Assembly: GCA_911728455.2 (NCBI GenBank)
Contig: OU452230.1
Location: 7,238,512-7,302,511 of the forward strand
Reading direction: 5' to 3'
Source of the DNA: Marthasterias glacialis
Lineage: Eukaryota > Echinodermata > Asteroidea > Forcipulatida > Asteriidae
DNA length: 64,000 bases
The position numbers and the translations under genes are program-made. The notes beneath the pieces are model-generated. The model saw only the letters and a list, made by a program, of their open reading frames with translations, was not told the origin of the DNA and did not search any database. Each line of letters begins with the position of its first letter. The stretch's first letter is position 1. Positions 53,266-64,000 of this stretch are shown here, in pieces.

Positions 53266-56200
53266 GATTTTACCCGGGTGGTTTGAACTGGATAGTTTTA
53301 ACCCATGTGGTTTGACCTATGTGTTTTGAACTGGATAGTTCAACCCGTGTGATTTGACCCAGGTGGTTTGAACTGGACAGTTTAACCCATGTGGTTTGAC
53401 CCAGGTGGTTTGAACTGGATAGTTCAACCCATGTGGTTTGACCCATGTGGTTTGAACTGGATAGTTTAACCCGTGTGATTTGTCCCAGGTGGTTTGAACT
53501 GGATAGTTCAACCCATGTGGTTTGACCCGTGTGGTTGAACTGGACAGTTTAACCCGGGTAATTTGACCCAGGTGGTTTGAACTGGACAGTTTAACCCGTG
53601 TGATTTGTCCCAGGTAGTTTGAACTGGATAGTTCAACCCATGTGGTTTGACCCGTGTGGTTTGAACTGGATAGTTTAACCCATGTGGTTTGACCCAGGTG
53701 GTTTGAACTTGATAGTTCAACCCGGGTTATTTGACCCGTGTGGTTTGAACTGGATAGTTCAACCCGTGTGGTTTGACCCTTGTGGTTTGAACTGGATAGT
53801 TCAACCCGTGTGGTTTGACCCTTGTGGTTTGAACTGGATAGTTTAACCCGGGTGATTTGACCCAGGTGGTTTGAACTGGATAGTTTAACCCATGTGGTTT
53901 GACCCAGGTGGTTTGAACTGGATAGTTTAACCCGGGTGATTTGACCCAGGTGGTTTGAACTGGATAGTTTAACCCATGTGGTTTGACCCAGGTGGTTTGA
54001 ACTGGATAGTTTAATCCGGGTTATTTGACCCATGTGTTTTGAACTGGACAGTTTAACCCATGTGGCTTGACCAGATTGTTTGAACTGGACAGTTTAACCC
54101 GGGTTATTTGACCCAGGTGGTTTGAACTGGACAGTTCAACCCATGTGGTTTGACCCATGTGGTTTGAACTGGACAGATTACCCCGGGTGATTTGACCCAG
54201 GTGGTTTGAACTGGATAGTTTAACCCGGGTGATTTGACCCAGGTGGTTTGAACTGGATAGTTCAACCCGGGTGATTTGACCCAGGTGGTTTGAACTGGAC
54301 AGTTCAACCCATGTGGTTTGACCCATGTGGTTTGAACTGGACAGATTACCCCGGGTGATTTGACCCAGGTGGTTTGAACTGGATAGTTTAACCCGGGTGA
54401 TTTGACCCAGGTGGTTTGAACTGGATAGTTCAACCCGGGTGATTTGACCCAGGTGGTTTGAACTGGACAGTTCAACCCATGTGGTTTGACCCATGTGGTT
54501 TGAACTGGACAGATTACCCCGGGTGATTTGACCCAGGTGGTTTGAACTGGATAGTTTAACCCGGGTGATTTGACCCAGGTGGTTTGAACTGGATAGTTCA
54601 ACCCGGGTGATTTGACCCAGGTGGTTTGAACTGGATAGTTTAACCCGGGTGATTTGACCCAGGTGGTTTAAACTGGATAGTTCAACCCGGGTGATTTGAC
54701 CCAGGTGGTTTGAACTGGACAGTTCAACCCATGTGGTTTGACCCATGTGGTTTGAACTGGACAGATTACCCCGGGTGATTTGACCCAGGTGGTTTGAACT
54801 TGATAGTTCAACCCGGGTGATTTGACCCAGGTGGTTTGAACTGGATAGTTCAACCAGGGTGATTTGACCCAGGTGGTTTGAACTGGATAGTTTAACCCGG
54901 GTGATTTGACCCAGGTGGTTTAAACTGGATAGTTTAACCCGGGTGATTTGACCCAGGTGGTTTGAACTGGACAGTTTAACCCATGTAGTTTGACCCAGGT
55001 GGTTTGAACGGGATAGTTTAACCCGGGTGATTTGACCCAGGTGGTTTGAACTGGATAGTTCAACCCATGTGGTTTGACCCATGTGGTTTGAACTGGATAG
55101 TTTAACCCAGGTGATTTGACCCAGGTGGTTTGAACTGGATAGTTTAACCCGGGTGGTTTGACCCAGGTGGTTTGAACTGGACAGTTTAACCAGGGTGATT
55201 TGACCCAGGTGGTTTGAACTGGACAGTTTAACCCATGTGGTTTGACCCATGTGGTTTGAACTGGATAGTTCAACCTGGGTGATTTGACCCAGGTGGTTTG
55301 AACTGGATAGTTTAACCCATGTGGTTTGACCCATGTGGTTTGAACTGGATAGTTTAACCCATGTGGTTTGACCCAGGTGGTTTAAACTGGAAAGTTTAAC
55401 CCGGGTGATTTGACCCAGGTAGTTTGAACTTGATAGTTTAACCCATGTGGTTTGACCCAGGTGGTTTGAACTGGATAGTTTAATCCGGGTTATTTGACCC
55501 ATGTGGTTTGAACTGGATAGTTTAACCCATGTGGCTTGACCAGATTGGTTTGAACTGGACAGTTTAACCCAGGTTATTTGACCCATGTGGTTTGACCCGT
55601 GTGGTTTGAACTGGATAGTTTAACCCGGGTGATTTGTCCTAGGTGGTTTGAACTGGACAGTTCAACCCATGTGGTTTGACCCATGTGGTTTGAACTGGAC
55701 AGTTCAACCCATGTGGTTTGACCCATGTGGTTTGACCTGGATAGTTTAACCCGGGTGATTTGACCCAGGTGGTTTGAACTGTATAGTTTAACCCATGTGG
55801 TTTGACCCAGGTGGTTTAAACTGGATAGTTTAACCCGGGTGATTTGACCCAGGTAGTTTGAACTGGATAGTTTAACCCATGTGGTTTGACCCAGGTGGTT
55901 TGAACTGGATAGTTTAACCCGGGTTATTTGACCCATGTGGTTTGAACTGGATAGTTTAACCCATGTGGCTTGACCAGATTGGTTTGAACTGGACAGTTTA
56001 ACCCGGGTTATTTGACCCATGTGGTTTGACCCGTGTGGTTTGAACTGGATAGTTTAACCCAGGTGATTTGACCCAGGTGGTTTGAACTGGACAGTTCAAC
56101 CCATGTGGTTTGACCCATGTGGTTTGAACTGGACAGTTCAACCCATGTGGTTTGACCCATGTGGTTTGAACTGGACAGATTAACCTGGGTGATTTGACCC

Positions 56201-57030
56201 AAGTGGTTTGAACTGGACAGTTTAACCCATGTGGTTTAACCCATGTGGTTTAAACTGGATAGTTTAACTCGGGTGATTTGACCTGTGTGGTTTGAACTGG
56301 ATAGTTTAACCCATGTGGTTTAACCCATGTGTTTTAAACTGGATAGTTTAACTCGGGTGATTTGACCCAAGTGGTTTGAACTGGACAGTTTAACCCATGT
56401 GGTTTGACCCAGGTGGTTTAAACTGGATAGTTTAACTCGGGTGATTTGACCTGTGTGGTTTGAACTGGATAGTTTAACCCATGTGGTTTGAACTGGACAG
56501 TTTAACCCATGTGGTTTTACCCATGTGGTTTGAACTGGATAGTTGTACCTGGGTGATTTGACCCATGTGGTTTAAACTGGATAGTTTTACTCGGGTGATT
56601 TGACCCGTGTGGTTTGAACTGGATAGTTTTACCCCGATGGTTTGACCCGGGTGGTTTGAACTGGATAGTTTAACTCGGGTGATTTGACCCGTGTGGTTTG
56701 AACTGGATAGTTTAACCCGGGTGAATTGACCGGTGTGGTTTGAACTGGATATTTTAATTTATGTGGTTTGAACTGGATAGTTTAATCGGGTGATTTGACC
56801 GGTGTGGTTTGAACTGGATATTTTAATTCATGTGGTTTGAACTGGATAGTTTAACCCAGGTGATTTGACCATTGTGGTTTGAACTGGATATTTTAATTCA
56901 TGTGGTTTGAACTTGATAGGTTAATCCGGGTGGTTTGACCCGGGTGGTTTGACCCGGGTGGTTTGACCCGTGTAGTTTGAACTGGCTAGTTTGACTCGGC
57001 TGGTTTGTCCCATGTGGTTTGAAATGGTTA
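53266..57030. repeat. 42-bp satellite array 1, about 90 units
   Basis: Unit of three 14-mers in the pattern NNGTGGTTTGACCC, NNGTGGTTTGAACT, GGATAGTTTAACCC. At 54173-54600 a four-unit (168-bp) higher-order repeat, marked by ACAGATTACCCCGG at 54173, 54341 and 54509, is nearly identical copy to copy. Units decay toward 57000. The minus strand stays open in two frames (longest 521 codons, 54021-55586) because 42 is divisible by three; the plus strand has stops in every frame. Confidence 0.97.
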
Positions 57031-57376
57031 GTTTAAAAAAGAGAAGTTTTTAGTTTACCAGGTTTGACAAAAGATTGTGTACGCGTGTGTACTCTTTATC
57101 TTCACAGTACACAAGCGTGATATTATATTGCCGCCCGCATCCTTTTATCAATCATTCAAAAACAACAATGAGTGATATTGATGGTCAGAGACTAGGAGGG
57201 TGTTAATAATAGTTAAAGGGTTTCTTTGGGGTTTTCTTCCTTTATCTGACATGATAAAGTGCAGTCTTCCTTCATCAGGGTGTATTTTTCCCCCATTTTA
57301 TGTCTTCTTTTTTAGGTGATTGGCTAACAGCCGAAAACCTATTGTTATTGTTCGATTTTTAATATTTTTTTTACTT

Positions 57377-57409
<33 letters not shown>

Positions 57410-57984
57410 CTTCTTCTTCTTCTTCTTCTTCTTCTTCTTCTTCTTCTTCTCCTTCTTCTTCTTCTTCCTGGGAACTTTTCTCCAAAAGATAACTCAAGAT
57501 TGAAATTTAATTGAACCTTCAAACTTGGCACATACTTGAACCTCAACTTGAAGACGGCACTTGAACGATGACCGGATTTTGAAGGAAACAATTGTTAAAA
57601 AGCCATCATTTTAAGTCCTTTGGTCAGTATAAAATGAGCTTTGGATATGGTTTCAGTGTGGGAGTTGGTAATGGACTCTGCATTTCCAAGGTTAAAACTG
57701 ATGACGTTATTGTATAATACAGCGCCCTGTGGTAACAATGATGCTACAACACTAATTGTAGCCCAGTCTTTTACATTGTTGTGTGTATTAACTCATCGAT
57801 GTTTACAAGCAATTAATTGATCGTTCCCGAACACCTAGTTTTTGTGATGTAACAAAAACTGAATTTCTAGTTTAAATTTATTTTCTCTTTTTAACAACAG
57901 CAATCATCCTCCTCTTAAAAGCTGTGAACATATTTAAAAAATACAGGCCTGGAATTTCATCTTTTCAGAGGGCAAGGTCATTCT
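57031..57984. other. Spacer after satellite 1
   Basis: Single-copy-looking sequence with a (CTT)n microsatellite at about 57378-57468, giving poly-Leu and poly-Arg pseudo-ORFs on opposite strands, and a truncated family R2 piece at 57948. Confidence 0.6.
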
Positions 57985-59455
57985 TGACACTCTTGTAGTA
58001 GTAGTATTTCTTTTTCTGTCATACATGTACATGATTTTGATATCTCTTGTAGAAGCACTTTATAAATACATTTATGATTATTATTACTATTATTTATGTT
58101 TCCTTCAGCACCAGAGACAAAGTACCTTTTGATATCATTAAATATTGAAGTTGTCTGAAGACAATATACTTTCTTCCCTGCCTTTCACCCTTGTGGACCA
58201 GGGTTCAAATCCCAGACGGAGCCTAGCATTTAAATTGGGTTTTCAGTCCCTATCTGATTGCATGTGTTTTCTCCTTATTCTGGGTTTCCTCCCACATCTA
58301 AAACTGACATTTCTTCAACATCTTCTCTACACAGGTATCTTTAGGCCTACGGGTCACAGTGTTAGTCAATTTTGAGGGTCCCTTGGTTTCATTACCAAAA
58401 AGATATAATAGTCATGCAGGGCTGTATATCATTGGGGAAAATTATTGATTAGTTTCAATCTAAGCAATCACTGATTTATAAAGTTCATACCAGTACCAGT
58501 CTTCATTGAAAGGTAACCTCGTTCTTCATTTGAGGGTCAACGGTACCAATAACTGGGAATTCCATTGGTGACACCCAGTCAACAACACTTCTAGATTGGA
58601 ATAGTTGTTGGTACACCATGGTTGTCCTTATTTGATCCTGACCCAGTCGAACCCAGTTCTACCAATGAGGACTCCAGGCTGAACCAACACTTCTCACAAA
58701 AGAGACTTTTCAATCAGAAAATTGTTGTATACATGGTATGGCACATACACAGATTGTGACATCATTAGAAAACTGTGCTACCAGCTTGTGCAATGGTCTC
58801 ATGTTACTGCCTAGTGCCTTCAAAGCATAAGGATTGTTGATAGACTTACCTGACACTAGCTGAACAGTATCATTTGTAAAAAAAAGAAACACACATGAAT
58901 GTTTACTTTTACAGACTTAGATGCAGTTACTATGTCAACAGTTCAATCCTACATCCTGATGAAGTTGTAAGACCTAATTGAGATTGATCTCTGAAGAGGT
59001 GTCAGTGATTTTCTTTTGGAACACTGTACTGAATTAATTCCCAATGTCAAACCAATATATTACGTCTGCCCTTGCAGACGTAAAAAAACTTGTGGACTAA
59101 TGATGGTACTGACTACAGTTCTGTGGCTTATTTTGTTATGTTTAGAGAGTTGCTTCCCACCAATGCTGAGAAACAACTCAAGATTTGTTGGTTGAGGGGG
59201 GGGGGGAAGGGACTGGCAAAGAAAAGAAAAGAAAAAAAAAGACCCAGAAAACTTGACCTGAAACTGAGTAAATAATCTACATTTCCATCAATCCGAATCT
59301 CTGATCAGCAAAATCTGCTCATCCATGTACTTTTTATATTTTTAGAACGAATATTCGTCCTAATTTTGGTAACATTTTGCAGCAAGCTGACTAACCATTT
59401 GAAACCATTCAAATGCACGGAATGGCATAACTGTGCGACTGTGTAGTGTGAACAT
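57985..59455 (+). repeat. 1.5-kb segment, second copy (flank of satellite 2)
   Basis: Second copy of 51794-53265, offset about 6191 bases. Small insertions (for example an extra GTACAT near 58025) and substitutions, but the same order, ending with GAACATGGTGATTTTACCCG where the satellite resumes. Confidence 0.9.
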
Positions 59456-62400
59456 GGTGATTTTACCCGGGTGGTTTGAACTGGATAGTTTAACCCATGT
59501 GGTTTGACCCATGTGGTTTGAACTGGATAGTTTAACCCCTATGGTTTGAGCCGGGTGGTTTGAACTGGATAGTTTAACCCATGTGGTTTGACCCAGGTGG
59601 TTTGAATTGGATAGTTTAACCCGGATGGTTTGACCCGGGTGGTTTGAATTGGATAGTTTAACCCGGATGGTTTGACCCGGGTGGTTTGAATTGGATAGTT
59701 TAACCCGGATGGTTTGAAACGGGTGGTTTGAATTGGATAGTTTAACTCCAATGGTTTGACCTGGGTGTTTTGAATTGGATAGTTTAACCCGGATGGTTTG
59801 ACCCGGGTGGTTTGTACTGGATAGTTTAACCCAGTTGATTTTACGCAGGTGTGGTTTGAACTTGATAGTTTAACCCAAGTGGTTTGACCCAGGTGGTTTG
59901 AACTGGACAGTTTAAACCATGTGGTTTGAACTGGATAGTTTAACCCATGTGGTTTAAACTGGATAGTTTAACCCAGTTGATTTGACGTGTGTGGTTTGAA
60001 CTGGACAGTTTAACCCATGTGGTTTGACCCATGTGGTTTGAACTGGATAGTTTAACCCAGTTGATTTGACGTGTGTGGTTTGAACTGGATAGTTTAACCC
60101 ATGTGGTTTGACCCATATGGTTTGAACTGGATAGTTAACCCAGGTGATTTGACCCATGTGGTTTGAACTGGACAGTTTAACCCATGTGGTTTGACCCATG
60201 TGGTTTAAACTGGGTAGTTAAACCCGGGTGATTTGACCCAGGTGGTTTGAACTGGACAGTTTAACCAATGTGGTTTGACCCATGTGGTTTGAACTGGACA
60301 GTTTAACCCATGTGGTTTGACCCATGTGGTTTGAACTGGATAGTTTAACCCATGTGGTTTGACCTGTGTGGTTTGAACTGGATAGTTCAACCAAGGTGAT
60401 TTGACCCATTTGGTTTTAACTGGACAGTTTAACCCGGGTGATTTAACCTATGTGGTTTGAACTGGATAGTTTAACCCATGTGGTTTGACCCAGGTGGTTT
60501 GAACTGGATAGTTTAACCCGGTTGATTTGACCCATTTGGTTTGAACTGGACAGTTTAACCCATGTGGTTTGACCCATGTGGTTTGAACTGGATAGTTTAA
60601 CCCATGTGGTTTGAACTGGACAGTTTAACACATGTGGTTTGACCCATGTGGTTTGAACTGTATAGTTTAACCCGGGTGATTTGACCCATTTGGTTTGAAC
60701 TGAATAGTTCAACCCATGTGGTTTGACCCATGTGGTTTGAACTGAATAGTTTAACCCATGTGGTTTGACCTGTGTGGTTTGAACTGGATAGTTTAACCCG
60801 GTTGATTTGACCCAGGTGGTTTGAACTGGACAGTTTAACACATGTGGTTTGACCCGTGTGGTTAAACTGGATAGTTTAACCCATGTGGTTTGACCCATTT
60901 GGTTTGAACTGGACAGTTAAACTCATGTGGTTTGACCCATGTGGTTTGGACTGGGTAGTTTAACCTGGGTTATTTGACCCATGCGGTTTGAACTGGATAG
61001 TTTAACCCATGTGGTTTGACCCATGTGGTTTGAACTGGATAGTTTAACCCAGTTGATTTTACGCAGGTGTGGTTTGAACTTGATAGTTTAACCCATGTGG
61101 TTTGACCCATGTGGTTTGAACTGGACAGTTTGACCCATGTGGTTTGAACTGGATAGTTTAACCCAGTTGATTTTATGCAGGTGTGGTTTGAACTGGATAA
61201 TTTAACCCATGTGGTTTGAACTGGATAGTTTAACCAGGGTGATTTGACCCATTTGGTTTGGACTGGACAGTTTAACCCATGGTTTGACCCATGTGGTTTG
61301 AACTGGATAGTTAAACCCGGGTGATTTGACCCAGGTGGTTTAAACTGGATAGTTTAAACCATGTGGTTTGACCCATGTGGTTTGAACTGGATAGTTTTAC
61401 CCATGTGGTTTGACCCATGTGGTTTGAACTGGATAGTGACACCCGGGTGATTTAACCCATGTGGTTTGAACTGGACAGTTTAGCCCATGTGGTTTGACCC
61501 TTGTGGTTTGAACTGGATGGTTTTAACCTAGGTGATTTGACCCATGTGGTTTGAACTTGACAGTTTAACCCATGTGGTTTGACCCATGTGGTTTGAACTG
61601 GATAGTTCAACCCATGTGGTTTGACCCATGTGGTTTGAACTGGATAGGTTTAACCCAGTTGATTTGACGCAGGTGGTTTGAACTGGATAGTTTAACCCAT
61701 GTGGTTTGACCCATATGGTTTGAACTGGATAGTTTAACCAGGGTGATTTGACCCAGGTGGTTTGAACTGGACAGTTTAACCCATGTGGTTTGACCCACGT
61801 GGTTTGAACTGGATAGTTAAACCCGGGTGATTTGACCCAGGTGGTTTGAACTTGACAGTTTAACCCGTGTGGTTTGACCCGTGTGGTTTAAACTGGAAAG
61901 TTTAACCAGGGTGATTTGACCCAGGTGGTTTGAACTGGACAGTTTAACCCATGTGGTTTGAACTGGATAGTTAAACCCAGGTGATTTGACCCAGGTGGTT
62001 TGAACTTGACAGTTTAACCCATGTGGTTTGACCCATGTGGTTTGAACTGGACAGTTTAACCCATGTGGTTTGACCCGAGTGGTTTGAACTGGATAGTTCA
62101 ACCCATGTGGTTTAACCCATGTGGTTTGAACTTGATAGTTTAACCCATGTGGTTTGACCCAGGTGGTTTGAACTGGACAGTTTAACCAGGGTGATTTGAC
62201 CCAGGTGGTTTGAACTGGACAGTTTAACCCATGTGGTTTGACCCATGTGGTTTGAACTGGATAGTTTAACCAGGGTGATTTGACCCATGTGGTTTGAACT
62301 GGGCAGTTTAACCCATGTGTTTTGACCCGTGTGGTTTGAACTGGAAAGTTTAACCAGGGTGATTTGACCCAGGTGGTTTGAACTGGACAGTTTAAACCAT

Positions 62401-64000
62401 ATTGTTTGACCCATGTGGTTTGAACTGGACAGTGTAACCCATGTGGTTTGAACTGGACAGTTTAACCAGGGTGATTTGACCCATGTGGTTTGAACTGGAA
62501 AGTTTAACCCGTGTGGTTTGACCCATGTGGTTGAACTGGATAGTTCAACCCATGTGGTTTGACCCGTGTAGTATGAACAGGATAGTTTAACCCATGTGGT
62601 TTGACCCAGGTGGTTTGAACTGGACAGTTTAACCAGGGTGATTTGACCCAGGTGGTTTGAACTGGATAGGTTTAACCCAGTTGATTTGACGCAGGTGGTT
62701 TGAACTGGATAGTTTAACCCATGTGGTTTGACCCATATGGTTTGAACTGGATAGTTTAACCAGGGTGATTTGACCCAGGTGGTTTGAACTGGACAGTTTA
62801 ACCCATGTGGTTTGACCCACGTGGTTTGAACTGGATAGTTAAACCCGGGTGATTTGACCCAGGTGGTTTGAACTTGACAGTTTAACCCGTGTGGTTTGAC
62901 CCGTGTGGTTTAAACTGGAAAGTTTAACCAGGGTGATTTGACCCAGGTGGTTTGAACTGGACAGTTTAACCCATGTGGTTTGAACTGGATAGTTAAACCC
63001 AGGTGATTTGACCCAGGTGGTTTGAACTTGACAGTTTAACCCATGTGGTTTGACCCATGTGGTTTGAACTGGACAGTTTAACCCATGTGGTTTGACCCGA
63101 GTGGTTTGAACTGGATAGTTCAACCCATGTGGTTTAACCCATGTGGTTTGAACTTGATAGTTTAACCCATGTGGTTTGACCCAGGTGGTTTGAACTGGAC
63201 AGTTTAACCAGGGTGATTTGACCCAGGTGGTTTGAACTGGACAGTTTAACCCATGTGGTTTGACCCATGTGGTTTGAACTGGATAGTTTAACCAGGGTGA
63301 TTTGACCCATGTGGTTTGAACTGGGCAGTTTAACCCATGTGTTTTGACCCGTGTGGTTTGAACTGGAAAGTTTAACCAGGGTGATTTGACCCAGGTGGTT
63401 TGAACTGGACAGTTTAAACCATGTTGTTTGACCCATGTGGTTTGAACTGGACAGTGTAACCCATGTGGTTTGAACTGGACAGTTTAACCAGGGTGATTTG
63501 ACCCATGTGGTTTGAACTGGAAAGTTTAACCCGTGTGGTTTGACCCATGTGGTTGAACTGGATAGTTCAACCCATGTGGTTTGACCCGTGTAGTATGAAC
63601 AGGATAGTTTAACCCATGTGGTTTGACCCAGGTGGTTTGAACTGGACAGTTTAACCAGGGTGATTTGACCCAGGTGGTTTGAACTGGACAGTTTAACCCA
63701 TGTGGTTTGACCCATGTGGTTTGAACTGGATAGTTTAACCAGGGTGATTTGACCCAGGTGGTTTGAACTGGACAGTTTAACCCATGTGTTTTGACCCGTG
63801 TGGTTTGAACTGGAAAGTTTAACCAGGGTGATTTAACCCAGGTGGTTTGAACTGGACAGTTTAACCAGGGTGGTTTGACCCGTGTGGGTTAAACTGGATA
63901 GTTTAACCCCGATGGTTTGACCGGGGTGGTTTGAACTGGATAATTTAACTTGGGTGATTTGACCCGTGTGGTTTGAACTAGATTGTTTAACCCGGGTGAT
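59456..64000. repeat. 42-bp satellite array 2 (runs off the window)
   Basis: Same unit as array 1, over 100 units, more heterogeneous, with one- and two-subunit variants (14- and 28-bp steps, for example GTTTGAACTGGACAG directly after another). Begins with a distinct GAATTGGATAG subtype (59600-59790). Contains a 1022-bp duplication at about 61640-62661 and 62662-63683. Confidence 0.97.

Noticed and set aside
57298-57591. Arginine-rich (minus) and leucine-rich (plus) ORFs
   Set aside because: Both are translations of one (CTT)n microsatellite.
53317-63715. Many minus-strand ORFs of 60-521 codons annotated as repeat proteins
   Set aside because: They are frames of a 42-bp satellite, interrupted wherever unit length changes; no signal peptide, splice context or non-repeat domain. 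Kept only as a finding.
53266-64000. TAACCC hexamers read as interstitial telomere repeats
   Set aside because: Only one hexamer per 42-bp unit, never in tandem; it is part of the satellite unit.

Overview
The window looks like nuclear DNA of an invertebrate animal. It is AT-rich and intron-dense, with GT-AG introns, tRNA-derived SINEs, LINE tails, terminal-inverted-repeat (TIR) elements and satellite arrays. The repeat style (a GGGCCCAATTTCAT...ATGAAATTGGGCCC family and SINEs carrying TTGAGCAAGACACT) and the clear vertebrate homology of the main gene suggest a deuterostome, most likely an echinoderm such as a sea star. The organism is an inference; the exon structure is read directly.

Region 1 (about 1-4050) is upstream sequence with no secure gene and two possible non-coding first exons. 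Region 2 (4051-40197) is one plus-strand gene, an ortholog of centlein (CNTLN), a coiled-coil centrosome-linker protein. Thirty exons can be chained with compatible phases at every junction, giving 3432 coding bases (1144 codons). A thirty-first, possibly terminal exon lies at 43511-43600. The introns hold many repeats: MITE-like elements, SINEs, LINE tails, a 67-bp minisatellite, a 107-bp tandem repeat, a 128-bp-arm palindrome, and a displaced copy of the end of CNTLN exon 14 inside intron 18.

Region 3 (47451-48536, minus strand) is a one-coding-exon gene for a secreted collagen-stalk protein with a C1q-like head. It is convergent with CNTLN.

Region 4 (about 51.8-64 kb) is dominated by a satellite with a 42-bp unit made of three 14-bp sub-repeats. 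It forms two arrays, each preceded by a copy of the same 1.5-kb flank, so flank plus array is duplicated at about 6.19 kb. The second array contains a further, nearly identical 1022-bp duplication and runs off the end of the window. The long minus-strand open frames here come from the repeat length being a multiple of three and are probably not genes.

The two genes show no functional link: one is a centrosomal structural protein, the other an extracellular recognition-type protein. No rRNA, functional tRNA, CRISPR array or prokaryotic operon was seen. I recognised no single new multi-gene system. The most unusual features are the nested satellite, the displaced exon-14 fragment with its 26-bp flanking duplication, and the large intronic palindrome.
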